Assembly: GCA_026874595.1 (NCBI GenBank)
Contig: CM049317.1
Span: 51,667,618 to 51,731,617, forward strand
DNA from: Sipunculus nudus
Taxonomy: Eukaryota > Annelida > Sipuncula > Golfingiida > Sipunculidae
DNA length: 64,000 bases
Reading direction: 5' to 3'
Within the stretch, counting starts at the first letter, position 1; every line of letters starts with the position of its first letter. The notes beneath the pieces are model-generated. The model searched no databases, was not told the DNA's origin, and worked only from the letters and a program-made list of their open reading frames with translations. Shown in pieces: positions 34,656 to 46,802 of this stretch. A program made the translations under genes and the position numbers.

Positions 34656-35370
34656 TGTGTTTATTTCACGTACTTTTGTTGCCATGCGTTACACATGGAT
34701 ATTTTATTACATAAAAGGTAGCGAGATTCGACATTAGAGTGCTTTCCACCAGATTTTTGAAATTCCAATTTGCGGCTCCGAATTTCACTGGTATAAAGGA
34801 ATTAGATACATCAGGCCTCCCACTCACTTTTGAGAAATTTTTTTTATGATTTTATGACATTTTTGGTAAAATTTTATGACATTTTTATGCTCTTTACAAG
34901 CGCCTTTTATATCTTAGTTTATATTATTCAGACTAGGTTCCTATAATTTTCATAGCATTTGCACATGATTATAACATAGGTAATACAGTTGAAAAAGCAG
35001 AAACCTGATTCTATAGATTGTAACTCCTACTACTGGGACACACATTTAGGAGTCCCCAAACAAATGAGCCAGGAAAAACCCCAACGAGTTAGCTAGTGAT
35101 GTTAATTATGATTCTTCCTAGGACTACAGCATATAAGAAGATTATCCTTTTCCTAAAACTGGCCTTATCTTCTATTTCGAGCACTTTTTTAAAACAAAGA
35201 TACAGAAAAATAATAAATTCTACCGCTACATTAAAAAAGAATTCATTTTTACATTCTAACACTTTAAATTCTAGCACTAATTTAGAAAGAAATCTCTCAA
35301 TGGGTATATTAATCATTTGCAGCCTATATATAAACTATGCTGCTGATGTATGATGCAATGACTGTAACTG
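34656..35370. other. Unassigned AT-rich DNA
   Basis: No supported gene. Overlapping opposite-strand frames of about 75-85 codons at 35089-35353 carry no motif. Confidence 0.4.
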
Positions 35371-35975
35371 CCACAGTGCAGATGGGAATCCAGTTGAGTT
35401 CGGAACTCAACTGGTTGAGCGGGGAATTCCATTGCAACTAGCTGAGATAGAAATTCAAATCTCAACTGGCTATCTTCCAGCTGAGATGGGATTTCCCATC
35501 TAAATGGTTGAGAAGGGAATAGTGTTTTGATCCAATCTTAAATAGTTGACATTAGAATATTCCAATTTACACTGGTTCACATTGAGATTTTACTTAGGGA
35601 TATCCTGAAATACACTAGCTTTCTTTAGAATTTCTGATTATTATAGCTTATATGTAACTAGATGAAACAGTCTATTTTGGAATATCCTGAAATACACTAA
35701 TCTACAGTAGAATATCTTACCCTTGTTGTTAAGATTTTATTTAAGTTTTAATTTTTGTTAAGTGTACACAAGAATATCTGATTATCTGTTATTTTTTGCT
35801 TGGGTGACAATGCAGGGCTTACCTTAGAACTCTCACCAGCTGAATAAAAGCATAGATTTTAAATTTATATATACAGATTTGAGGGAATGAAACAGACTAG
35901 GAATTAATGTGTAGCAATTCCATAACTAAATTGTAATCACAATTTAAACTATGCAGTATCCAGCATTTACAATAA

Positions 35976-36288
35976 ACTAGCAATTACCTGTGCTACGCAC
36001 GGTTTTGGGCGAGCATTTAGTTCTGATGGCAAATAGTCTGTCATAGTTTCATGTCTTGGGTGTACAATGTTACTGTCTTTTTGAATCCGACATTTGGTAT
36101 AAGTGTTCTGTCTCTGAGTTAACCTTGTGTCGGAGTCTGAATGACCTGAACGAATACGTTCTTGTCCGAATGGTGGAATGTCTTCGGACAAACCCGGAGC
36201 ATATGTATGTCAAAAATCACGGCAAACCGTAGTGTCAGAGGAGACATGTAAATTCACACAAATCGCGTTACGCTATTAATATATAGAT
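35976..36288. repeat. Nested dispersed repeat R5, full copy
   Basis: It begins ctagcaattacctgtgctac and gcacggttt, and ends gttacgctattaatatatag. Its last 107 bp (36181-36287) are repeated at 38234-38346. It is a short non-autonomous repeat nested in the 4.8 kb element. Confidence 0.65.
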
Positions 36289-37461
36289 CCATTATATGCA
36301 TGGTGTTATGCATAAAACTCTAATTGAAGCCGAGAGGTTGGCCGGAGAATTTTCGAAGAATTTGATATGTTAAATAAAATCATTTTTATATGAAAATATA
36401 TATTATGCTGAACATCACCATTTATAGTGGCCCTCCGCGCCCGTGAATCCGCCAGTAAAGGAACCTGTCATCTTGCACGGTAGTACAGTACAGCGCTGAG
36501 ACGTGATCTCGACAATTGCATTCCGGTTATAACGCACAAAAACTGAGCACTCACATGGTCGGGCAATCCCGCTGCGCAAAAGTTCGTGGTAGCATTATAT
36601 TATGTGGTACATTTAATGGCTGTATATATTTTTAAATATCACGCACTCCTTTCTGTTTGAAAGCTGAGCCAATGTTTTCCAGTGAGACAGTCACTGCGTT
36701 CAGGCAGTGTGTTAAACCCGGATCCCACTCCGGATCCCGGAACCCAAGAAAAATTCGTAATTCTTAAACTTTCATGGTAATTTGTCCAGATATTTTAGCA
36801 TAATCGTATCTAAAGTAATATTTTATATTATGTTTGGTTAAAACATAAAAAAATAGTCTGTTTTGCAACAAAATTTGATAAAAAAAAACACTTACGGACC
36901 CTGGGGCACGGACCTCACGAATTACACGGACCCCGTTTTCTCGTTGTTTTACCATTTCTTTAGTACATACATGTATTTGACATCACGTCTATAGCCATGA
37001 CACATTTGTGATTTATTATGGTGTTTGTATCTGTATTTTTACATTTCTGTCTCAGTTTTTATTCATAATTTTATATTTGCTATTTATTTCATTTGTGTAG
37101 CGTTTTAAAAAGTATTATAATTTAAAACATTTTCAAAATCATTATTTTGGAACCTGTAGTAGCTTGAAATGCAAGTAATCAACAATTCCTTTCGGTATTT
37201 ATATTATTGCCAACTTTAAAATTGCATGGTTGTTATGAACGGAGCACGAAACCTGTTGTTATGTGGAAGTGCTCTGATATATCAGTCTCAGGTCCGCTCA
37301 ACTGTTAGTGCACTTCAAATTAAATCTCCCCCACTGTGTCCGCACTATTATATTTTCATTTAAAATAACAAATATTATATTTAGTGTGTGACATGAGTGC
37401 TATTTTTGTCCTCTTTTAGTCATAAATAAAAATATGAGCGGTGGTTGCTGGGGTCCGTCAA
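36289..37461. other. Interior of 4.8 kb element, unassigned
   Basis: Near 36764-36955 a 63-codon minus frame begins MVKQRENGVRVIREVRAPGS and passes a GTAAGT, but no product is recognised. Confidence 0.35.
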
Positions 37462-37668
37462 CAGGGGCGGATCCAGGATTTAGGAAAAGGAGGGTCCAAC
37501 CCAGGAGGACTTATGAAAATCCTAAAAAAAAAAGGTCATCACGTCTGGAAAAGGGGGGGGGGGGTCCAGGCCGCAAAATTACGTCTAAAACCCCTTAGAA
37601 AAGGTTGCTTCGGGTGAAAAAGGGGGGGTCCGGACCCCCTGGACCCCCCCCCCCTGGATCCGCTTCTG
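37462..37668. mobile_element. hAT-like MITE (207 bp)
   Basis: Termini caggggcggatccagg and cctggatccgcttctg are inverted repeats (14 of 16 match), flanked by a GTCAA direct repeat (37457-37461, 37669-37673). The CAGGGGCG end resembles hAT termini, but a 5-bp duplication is shorter than the usual 8. A diverged copy, cagatgcggatccgg, lies at about 46068-46150. The interior is G/C-tract-rich and non-coding. Confidence 0.6.
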
Positions 37669-38233
37669 GTCAAAATTGAACAGTCGGCAAATTCAAGTAA
37701 ATGAGGTCCGTCTTCATCGAAATATTTTTGTAATTATAAATCTTTCAGTGAATCGGTCATTTACAAATGTGCAACATTTAGGGACTTTGCTCTGTCCTTG
37801 CATCAACAATAGTGGTGTTTTTATCGGTATAAATAAGGAAAATGAGGAAATAGGTTTATGGGGTCCGGGGACCGTGGGGTTCGGGTTTTACACACTACCC
37901 TGCATTCACTACCGCTCGGAAAATTTTCATTCTTTGAAAGATCCCCCTTTTGAGCATTTTCCTCACGCGAGATCTCCTTGTGCACAATAGACCTTTTCGC
38001 TGCGCGGGAAGGGATCACCAATAGGGATTATTTCGGGCCGGTCACCGCAAATTTAAGAAAACCCCAGATAGGGCCCCCGGAGTAAAACTCTGTCCCGCCA
38101 TCAAACACTCTGTGGCCATTGTGTTACCAGGCCCGAAGACACAAAGAAAAGAGGCGCCCACGGGGGAGCAAATATTAGAATTATTAATTATGCAGGTAAT
38201 ACGCAAATATTGCAAATAAAAGGGGGCGGAATC

Positions 38234-38346
38234 TCTTCGGACAAACCCAGAGCATATGTATGTCGAAAATCACGGCAATCCGTACGGCGGTATCAGAGGA
38301 GATACGGAAAATCACAAAAATCGCCTTACGCTATTAATATATAGAT
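38234..38346. repeat. R5 repeat, 3' end only
   Basis: It matches 36181-36287: tcttcggacaaaccc, gagcatatgtatgtc, atcacggcaa and cgctattaatatatag in order. Confidence 0.75.
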
Positions 38347-40097
38347 AATTTAAACAGTCAAGGATCTATTTAACACTGATAAGCACATCAAATGTAGAAA
38401 AAAACATGTTTTATAGAGTAAATCTTTCAGCTTTACATGGTCAATGATAATTCTAAAGTTATAAAAGCTCCCAAGCATATCATGAAAAAAATTGACTTTC
38501 CTCCTAAATACAGCACTTTGTGAAACAACATCCATTACTGTTATAAAGCTGTAACAATATTAAAACAAATTTGTTTTTGTTTTACTAAAATATGGGATTT
38601 GCTGAAACAACTTCCACTACAGCTACAGAGTCCATTCCTATAAGGATATATTGTTTTAATATAATAACATATGACTGCCGATGACGAAAAAACTTGCATA
38701 ATCGGGTAAACCCGGTTAATACGGTCCAAATGGCCGAAACCGAAAGTACAAGGGCTATGGGTCTCGAAGCAGTGTTGTTCACAAGATCGAGTTCGGCTCT
38801 CGATTGACATGGCTGGGTCTCCGCTGCTGGGATCGGTGGAGGGAATGTGGGTTGCTTCTGGCTTTGTGGCTGTTGATGCTGTAGCTTTCTAAAAAGGTCA
38901 ACGGCTCGGGATGGACGGCGGCGCCCTCTACGGCTCCCTGCTTGGCTTGGCGTGGCACTGCGACTGTTGGCTCAGAGAACATGCTTAAGGAGCGCACAGG
39001 GCTGAGGTCTTGACCGCAGTAACCTGTAGCTGCTCGATGAGCGTATACTTCTTTTAGTTGGTTGGTAGTAACATATGACATGAAGGGTTGTAATGTTTTC
39101 TTCTGTGAAGCCTTCATCTGATGTAAACCTGGTTTTAAGAACATCAGCTGGGGAATGGAGACCACAGCTTATAAACAACAATGAACAATTAAAATCTAGC
39201 TGCAGTTTTATTTCAAACTAGACTAAATAAATATAAAGGAATAAAACATTATATATCACTGCCACAATATCATGATTGTACATATTTATTTATTATTATA
39301 ACAAAATTACATTTTTTTCAATAGCTTATCCAGAATATATCTACAATTATAGTGTTGGTTTATTTATGTATAAGATTAATTATAAAATGTTACCTTTGAT
39401 TGTATTTGAATTATTCTGTAAATACTGAGATGTATATCATGACAGGACAAGAAGAATGAATTTTTTTCATGTGTCATTATGTATAACTGCAGCCTCCAGT
39501 AAAACTTTACAATCAAAGGGGCAGGAGTTTGGAACAATATTATTAAGAATATAAGATATTGATCCTTGTTGTACAATATCAACATTTAAGCGCTGTCTGA
39601 GAGAATACTTTTTCTCAATTTAAGAATCATATTTATTCTATTTTAGTCCAGTTTCATAATCAATTTTTTATTTATAGTTTGTTTTCTCTGAAATTTTAGT
39701 TTTCTTATTGCACAGTGCCCCATACAACCTACTATATTTAATGATAATACTGAGAGGACATATATACTCTATGAGTCAATCCTCCTTGTTACAGGAATAA
39801 CTATATATAAAGGAAAAAATTCATGTATAATGTATATATTCTTGTGGCAAATAAATGAACTGATTTAAACTTAATTTAAAAGCATTTTTTATAAAGTGTA
39901 AAACAAAAACAAAAACTGTAGACTTATCTAGATATTTCAAAGTGAACTAGTGTATTTCTGGATATCCTAAAGTAAACTGATTCACTTCTGGTATTCCCAA
40001 TCTTAACCAGTGTATATTGGAATATTCCAATGTCAACTAGTTGAGACTGGAATAACAGTGCCAATTCCATCTCAACTGTTTAGATCAGAATTCCCAT
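38347..40097. other. Interior of 4.8 kb element, unassigned
   Basis: Minus-strand frames at 38541-39181 overlap in three phases and none has a recognised domain. This is the most gene-like part of the element and the best place to look for a decayed transposase. Confidence 0.35.
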
Positions 40098-40152
40098 CTC
40101 AACTGGTTGAGTTCCGAACTCAACTGGATTCCTATCTACACTGTGACATACA

Positions 40153-40156
<4 letters not shown>

Positions 40157-40238
<82 letters not shown>
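40157..40238. repeat. (TA)n microsatellite
   Basis: About 80 bp of pure TA lie 12 bp outside the right end of the 4.8 kb transposon. Confidence 0.95.
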
Positions 40239-40241
<3 letters not shown>

Positions 40242-41929
40242 GCAGTTTAAGTCATGAATATCTCAATAGCTGTTAAGGACATTGCATATAATATATTCAT
40301 GCTCTACAAGAAACAACTAGTTTTACTCTAGCCCACACACCACTTGTGTAAAATGCAATGCAAATATACACACATGGTAGTTTGGGCACTTTGCAAAACA
40401 GCCACAGACTTTGAAGTTGAAACAAATGTTTCTGGGTAATTACAACGAAATTTTATGAATGTTATGATTTTATGCCGATGTGGGAGGCCTGATACATCAG
40501 AATTATACATTCATAGATGCGTTGTATTCAGAGATGTGCTGCCATCGCGAGGCGCGAGACCTACGGGCCACCATACATGGTACACGTGTGCCCTGAGTGC
40601 TTGTAGAGATTATACATAATATCACAGCCAATGTATGTGGACGAAAACGGCACGAGACGCAAATCCCGTCGCTTTCTTTCCGCAGAAAGCGTATTTTATT
40701 CTATTTCTCACATTATTTTATATAAAAAATTGGATGGAGCCCTCTAAATCAGCCCCTGAGTAACAAGTAAATTAGATAACCATAATTACAATTATCAATT
40801 CATGTATAAGGCAGTAATCATTCCCGTAAATGTAACCCATTACAATTATAAGTCCATGTTAAAGACAGCTATCATACACGTTAATATACGAGTCGTCTGA
40901 AATATGAAACTATAAGACGGATATACCGGAAACCACATATAATCAGGTAATTACGTACAGTCATGTACACTAAAATGTAATAACTGATATGTGATACGCT
41001 GTACCAAGAATATCATTGTTCACTAAGGATATGTAACGGAAGGGATTATGGCAGAAATCTTCTGCAGAAGAATGGGCAAAAAGATTTTATTACTTAGTGG
41101 ACTGTGGTGCGGGAACACTCTACCAAAATTTTAATAAGAAACGAATCGAAACGTTAATTCAATTAGGTTTACCATTGGTTTACACGCAATGGAGTATGGG
41201 GATTTTACGTAGCCATCAGCGATGAGTAAAACTATTTATTCCCGTCCTAACTTAGTAACTATAGTCTGTTCCACCACCCCTGTCCACCTGATTTTTCGCG
41301 ATTATCTCCACACAAAACAAACTTACCAAACAAAATTGGACCAATGACAGAAAGAGGAAAAGGGTAATTTTTGGTACCCTACCTGCTCACGATATAAATA
41401 TTATTCCCTTTACGGCTTGGTTAACATGTTTCCTATATGTCCGTGGTTCAAGGCGACCAGCCATTGTTATCTTCCTAGGATATGGATATGAGGTAATGTG
41501 ATGTTACAGTGAAGAGCGTGCACGAGGTCGAGGAGAATAAAGTCTCTCCCTAAACAGGGGTCGGCAGCTCTTGGTTATTGGTCCCGTGATTATGGGTGCC
41601 TCTTTAGAACGTAACGTCTATTGTGACGTCATCACTGTTCCCTATCATGTACATTTCATAGAATGGTGGCAAGATGTCGCTACAGCATAGACTATAGTCC
41701 GTCCCAGTACCCGCGTCTGCATGTTTTTCACGATAACCACATTATTTTTAGAATATTCTTTAAAAATGCCCTTTGGCCTGAAGTAGATAAACAGATATTC
41801 CGCCGATTTACGTAAAGTTGTAATATATCATGACAAACGTATTTACTTTGCGATTCTTTTGCCTTATAAATGCTGAAATACCGTGGATGGCGTCTTCCAT
41901 GCACTGCTGGACAGTACATTCCTCCATGG
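40239..41929. other. Unassigned DNA
   Basis: No gene is supported. A perfect CRE (TGACGTCA) lies at 41624-41631. Confidence 0.4.
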
Positions 41930-42945
41930 TACACTTTCCATGTCAATGGCTGCGTTTGGTGATTGTTAGACAATGGTGATGTCACAAAGACCTCGCGGTA
42001 ATCGGTCGCGCGTCACCTTCTATTGACTGACGTCATAAGTTTGGCTGGCTTGTTTATTATCTGGGCCCAGTTTCATTAAACCGACTTAAGCCTGTTATTC
42101 TGCGTTTTTGACTTAAGTCACTTTTGTCAAGCTTTAAGTCAGTTTCATTAAAAATAACGTTAGTGACTTGAGTCACCTGGCGGGCTGAAATGCTAAGCCT
42201 GCACCGAGGAGGCTTAACTCTGTGTTTTATGATTGTATAGCACATTATATCACTTGCACTCGTTGCATGTGACCATACGGCCACCTGTCGAGCGTGGTAC
42301 GGTACGTCACAGGCGACAATGACGTCACGCCACGTGCCGTTTCCCTGAAAGGTGTCCGTAAACCAAAGAATAGATCATGGGGGTTGTTGTTCGTTTTGTA
42401 CAGTCAAGTACAGCAATACCACGATGCCCAGACCGTTTTTTAAAACTATTCATTAAAAAAGTTCCCAGGAATAACACAGTGTTAATTAAAATTCCATGTC
42501 ACTATCTTCCGCGAAGTGTTTGCGTCCCCATTTCGGACTTTTTTAATTCATTATTTCATCAATAGGTGGCGTTGAAAAGGGGATTTCCAAGGTTCAGACC
42601 GACTTGGCTAAATCGCGTTAGTGAAACTGACTTATCTCGCGGGCGTAGGTTAGCCGACTTAGGAGGCGTTTCGGTAAAATTTGACTTAAGCCATACGCAT
42701 TCTTAGTGAAACTGGGCCCAGTTGTCTGGGAAGGAATAAGTCGTAAACGCTGTAACTTGTTTTGTCATATTTTGAATTATTTGTCTCAAACAAAATCAAA
42801 GCAAGGTAAGGCATTACTTTTTTCGCAGGTAGTCGGGGGAACAGCTCCTGCAACCTTTGGACGAGAAAGGTTAACAATGCTTTATATGTATAAAAAAATA
42901 TCCCGGAAAAACATGCGGACACGGGTAGTGGGACGTACTATAGAT
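41930..42945. repeat. R4 repeat copy 2, split by a MITE
   Basis: 41930-42050 and 42740-42945 align with the continuous block 28290-28612 in the lectin intron. The 661-bp MITE at 42061-42721 interrupts it. CREs lie at 42028-42035 and, inside the MITE, at 42320-42327. Confidence 0.65.
42061..42721. mobile_element. 661-bp MITE with CTGGGCCCAGTTTCAYTAA termini
   Basis: The outer 19 bp are inverted repeats with one mismatch, themselves starting with the palindrome ctgggcccag. Subterminal gtttcattaaa and gacttaagtc motifs recur several times. There is no transposase. No target duplication is evident, so the superfamily is uncertain. Its insertion into a repeat that is intact elsewhere in the window shows that it moved. 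Confidence 0.75.
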
Positions 42946-44290
42946 CTAGTTACTCATAAAATGGTTTTAAATTGTTTACAGGAAAATTGCATTAGGGAGC
43001 CTTTTATTTTCATATTACTTAATTACGTATTTTTCTCTTTCTGTCGTAGGGGCAAACAGTTTTTGGATTCTTTCACTCGCAAAAACTTAGGCCTAATCGC
43101 AAAAAAACGGGTTGACAGGGGTGATGGAACAGACTATACATAATTGCACGAACTGAGCTCGTACATGTACATTGAACTGACTCAAGTGATTCTGACTGAC
43201 ACAGAATAAACTCGCGTTTTGTTATTTTACAGCGTATATATTCAGCAGCCGACACTGACGGCCAGTGACGGGGCGTCAGGTTTCCAAGGTGTCGCTGCGT
43301 CATGCAAAGGACTTTTACTTTGGATTTCAATCTATTTTACTTCTATGACTTACCCCGTCTACCTAGACAAAATAAACATGTTTTGTTGGGACTAGATGGT
43401 TTATTTAAGGTGTGAACCTCCTCAAAGCAAGGATATAAAAAATATATTTGCCTGTACTGTTAAATCGTAAATGGTTCAGTTGATCTCCTCTACCTACCGT
43501 CAGTTATCTGCCGGTATTTGTGTAAATTTCAAGTCAACAACAATCATGATATACATGCTAAGTTGGTTCAATTTTCTGGAATCTAACTGGTCAATTTAAT
43601 GAATACTTTATAGTTATTAGTTCTAAAATTAACTTGAAACAAAGTATGACTTTTTTAAACTTTTAGGATAATACAATTAAACAAACTTTGCTTCATAATT
43701 TAACCAATATATATCCGATAACAGAAAGGCGAAATAATAAGTGCTGAGAAGTTTATTTGTTACTCACCGAATACGGTCTTACCATAGCGAAGTTTAAGTT
43801 AATCACAAATCGTGTGTACAGGAAAAAATTACGTCGCGACGTTATATGTGTAAGGAGTATTTTGGCTAGTTACGGATTATCCTTTTCCGTGAACTGCGTA
43901 ATCAACATCCTTATTTGAAGTGAGTTATTACAAAGATCTTACGGTTTTCATTAGCAACGGGTTAATTTCCCTTCAGTATGGGGGAAAATATCCTTTAGGT
44001 GAATTACATGATATAATCGTTTTGTCTGCAAAAACAACTGTAAAGAAGAAAATTGAATTAATACTTTTTTTAGAATTAAATGTATTGGAGGGGCGGCAAA
44101 TTCTATGACCGCCCCGGGCGGCAAAAACCCTGCGTGCGCCACTGTTAACGATTAAGTTTTACTTTACTCATCTTCATATTGTCATATTTAGTTTGGTTTT
44201 AACCCCTATGAGTGACACTCATTCGAAAGATCTCTTCATTGTATGCTTATTGAATCTGACCCAGATTTTACAAAGAATAACGATTTTAAC
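42946..44290. other. Unassigned DNA
   Basis: No supported gene. A sequence near 44095-44145 (gaccgccccgggcggcaaaa ... gtgcgccactg) resembles a hAT-type terminus without a partner. Confidence 0.4.
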
Positions 44291-44294
44291 TTTA

Positions 44295-45500
44295 TTGACC
44301 AGGGCTCAACAACAGGCCTTGGCACAATCAAAGGGAATATCACATACAGGACATATAAAACAAATGGAAATAGGGATTGTTTTATATCATGATATTGATC
44401 ATGACGGATAAAGGTTATCGACATCAGGGAACATTTATCATATAAAAACATGTTCGAACTCATTTAAATGAAGGTTGCTCGGGAGATATCAGTAAGAAAC
44501 GAATCTAAACGTTACGTAGATTAGGTTTATTATTAGTGTCCTAAGGTCTGGAATGTCCACATGTAATCCAATCAGTGAAGAAAGATTGACGTCAAAATTG
44601 AAAAAAAAAATCGTCTGAACCATAAAAAGCAGGACCAAATTCTATTACCTGAGAATGCAAACAAGATACGCTGCCAGGTAAATGGGAACTGGACGTGAGT
44701 ATATAGCTGATTTGAAATATTGCGTTGTATGTGCTATATTGACAGCACTCGGATGTACAGACAGACTAAGATTTTCCAGATATACTCTTTACGCATTTAT
44801 TGACGAGTCAGTAACTGAATAAAATACATGCAAGATTGAACAAATGTTCATGTTGTGGTGCCTGAAGTATACTCATAATTTTAATTTAATTCAGTCAATG
44901 TTATATGACAGGTGTATTTATTAATCAAGCTGGGCTTCATATTTTCAATTTTTAACTGAATGAATAACAAAACGTTAACATTGTGGACTGTTCGTTTTCC
45001 CGCTTAACTACTGCTAAGAGCGAGCGCAACTTTTCTGTTAATGCGGATCCGTGTTGGTATCACCAAAATATAAGAGCCTAACAAAATTGTGTATTTGAAT
45101 GATTTATAATGAGTATTCTATAAAAGTATGCTATTATAGTCATGACTTACTATATCAATCCATCTTAACCTAAAGGAAATTGTGCTCGATGAGTGTGCTG
45201 ATATCGACAACCGGTAAGAAACTCCTAGCTTTCATTTAAACTTGGGTTTTGTTGTTGGGACAATAATGATGACAATTCTGCAACTTTTCTATTAATAATT
45301 CTAAGGAGAGAATTAGCTAGATTCCACATATTAAATTGCATTTTATTGAAATAAACACCATTTTAACGCTAAATATTTCCTGATGTTGCTAACCCTTTAT
45401 CCCTCATGATCAATATCGGGATATAAAACAAACTCAACTCCTAATTCTGTATGTGATATTCCCCTTGGACTCTATCAAAGCCGTGGTCTGATTTATTGCA
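44295..45500. repeat. Inverted repeat pair, arms about 140 bp
   Basis: The reverse complement of 44310-44450 matches 45365-45490 in ordered blocks: cctgatgt, aaccctttatcc, tcatgatcaatatc, gatataaaacaa, tgtatgtgatattcccctt. The spacer is about 0.9 kb of AT-rich DNA without a gene. It is a likely foldback element or a pair of opposed copies. Confidence 0.6.
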
Positions 45501-46224
45501 ATTTGTTCTCGGTTTGGCTTAAAAATCAAGTAAAATGAGTAGACTGAATACAAAATATAGTTTAAATTGCTCGTCGCTTAAGGCCCTGCGGCCCTCGTTT
45601 ATTACAATTGCTCTTTATTACTACTACAGTGGTATTATTTTTAATTATATGATTTCAGGTACCTCAGGTAAGGATTTCAAGTAATGCTACTTACTGCACT
45701 TTTCAGCGGTTGACGTCACATGAACCCTTTTGTAGACCATAAGTAATGTACCCAGTGATGTCTTTTGATGTGCTGCACTGTATCCTAAGCAAGTGGTATT
45801 GAGAAATGTTACTGTTTCAGCCTTCAGTTTGGCAACATTTATAGCGGCCCCAGTAACTGTAAAACCAATCAACATTCATGGAATGGTCATAAGGATCATA
45901 TAATCACATAACCGAGTCAATGCTTGCTTTTTTCAGTTTTTTTTTCCAATTATGTTACTTTTTTTCTTAAATAGAAGATTGGAGATGTTCCCGATCTCAT
46001 GAATTATACAGAATGCAAATTTTACAAAAATCAAAGGCTCGTCTCTTCCTTATTAACGGCAATAACAGATGCGGATCCGGAATTTCTTAAATCGGAGGGT
46101 CTAACCCAGAAAGACTTAAGTGGAATTCTAAAAATGGGCCTCTGATCCAGACGCGCCCAGGAGATGTAATAGAAACTATACTGTTGAAATATTGTTTTAG
46201 AACGTCCCTGTATCATGATATTTG

Positions 46225-46278
<54 letters not shown>

Positions 46279-46764
46279 CATCAAATGTATCAACAATTTG
46301 TTTTATGCGCCTTCCATGTAGATTAAACCTTTATTATGCAAGCTCTGTACAAACCGGATGACATACTGATTTTGTATCGTAACAGCATGGCGAGAAAAAT
46401 GAGGAACCCACAGAGACCCATGAGTCATTCCTGTAACTTCTTCTGTTCTAATTAAACCTCCTGGTTTGTCTCCCTGAATGAACGTATGAAAAAAATACGC
46501 ACAAATACTGTGGTAAAAATAATCTTTTCATTTTAAATGAAAATGAAGTTGACAAAAAAAGAATAAACCGTAGGTTTGTATGGCACTAGCAGACTCATTT
46601 GCCATTGTCTCGGTGCATGTATTGATGTGTTTTATTTGTTTTTAATACATGTACTTTTTATCTGATCAGCTATTCATAACTCAGTACATTAAGACAGTGC
46701 ATAGTAGTGCAAACAAATGTAGGTCATATGCATTTTTGTTGATTGAAGTGATCAAAACGGGCTG

Positions 46765-46802
<38 letters not shown>

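Larger units (their letters stand above)
35371..40145. mobile_element. 4.8 kb DNA transposon with palindromic termini
   Basis: The outer 48 bp (35371-35418 and 40098-40145) are inverted repeats with two mismatches, starting cacagtg. Each contains a perfect 25-nt palindrome, ccagttgagttc-g-gaactcaactgg. Weaker inverted similarity continues to about 260 bp, with repeated tcaactNgttgag and ggaatattcc modules. I found no clear target-site duplication and no recognisable transposase. A 128-codon minus frame at 38779-39165 is open but unidentified. Other repeats are nested inside. The superfamily is undetermined. Confidence 0.75.

Noticed and set aside
42706-43143. 145-codon plus-strand ORF
   Set aside because: Spans the end of the MITE and the R4 repeat; the homologous R4 copy does not keep the frame open in the same way.
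41130-44540. taagaaacgaatc(g/t)aaacgtta shared at about 41148 and 44492
   Set aside because: Similarity is short and does not extend, so it is insufficient to define an element.
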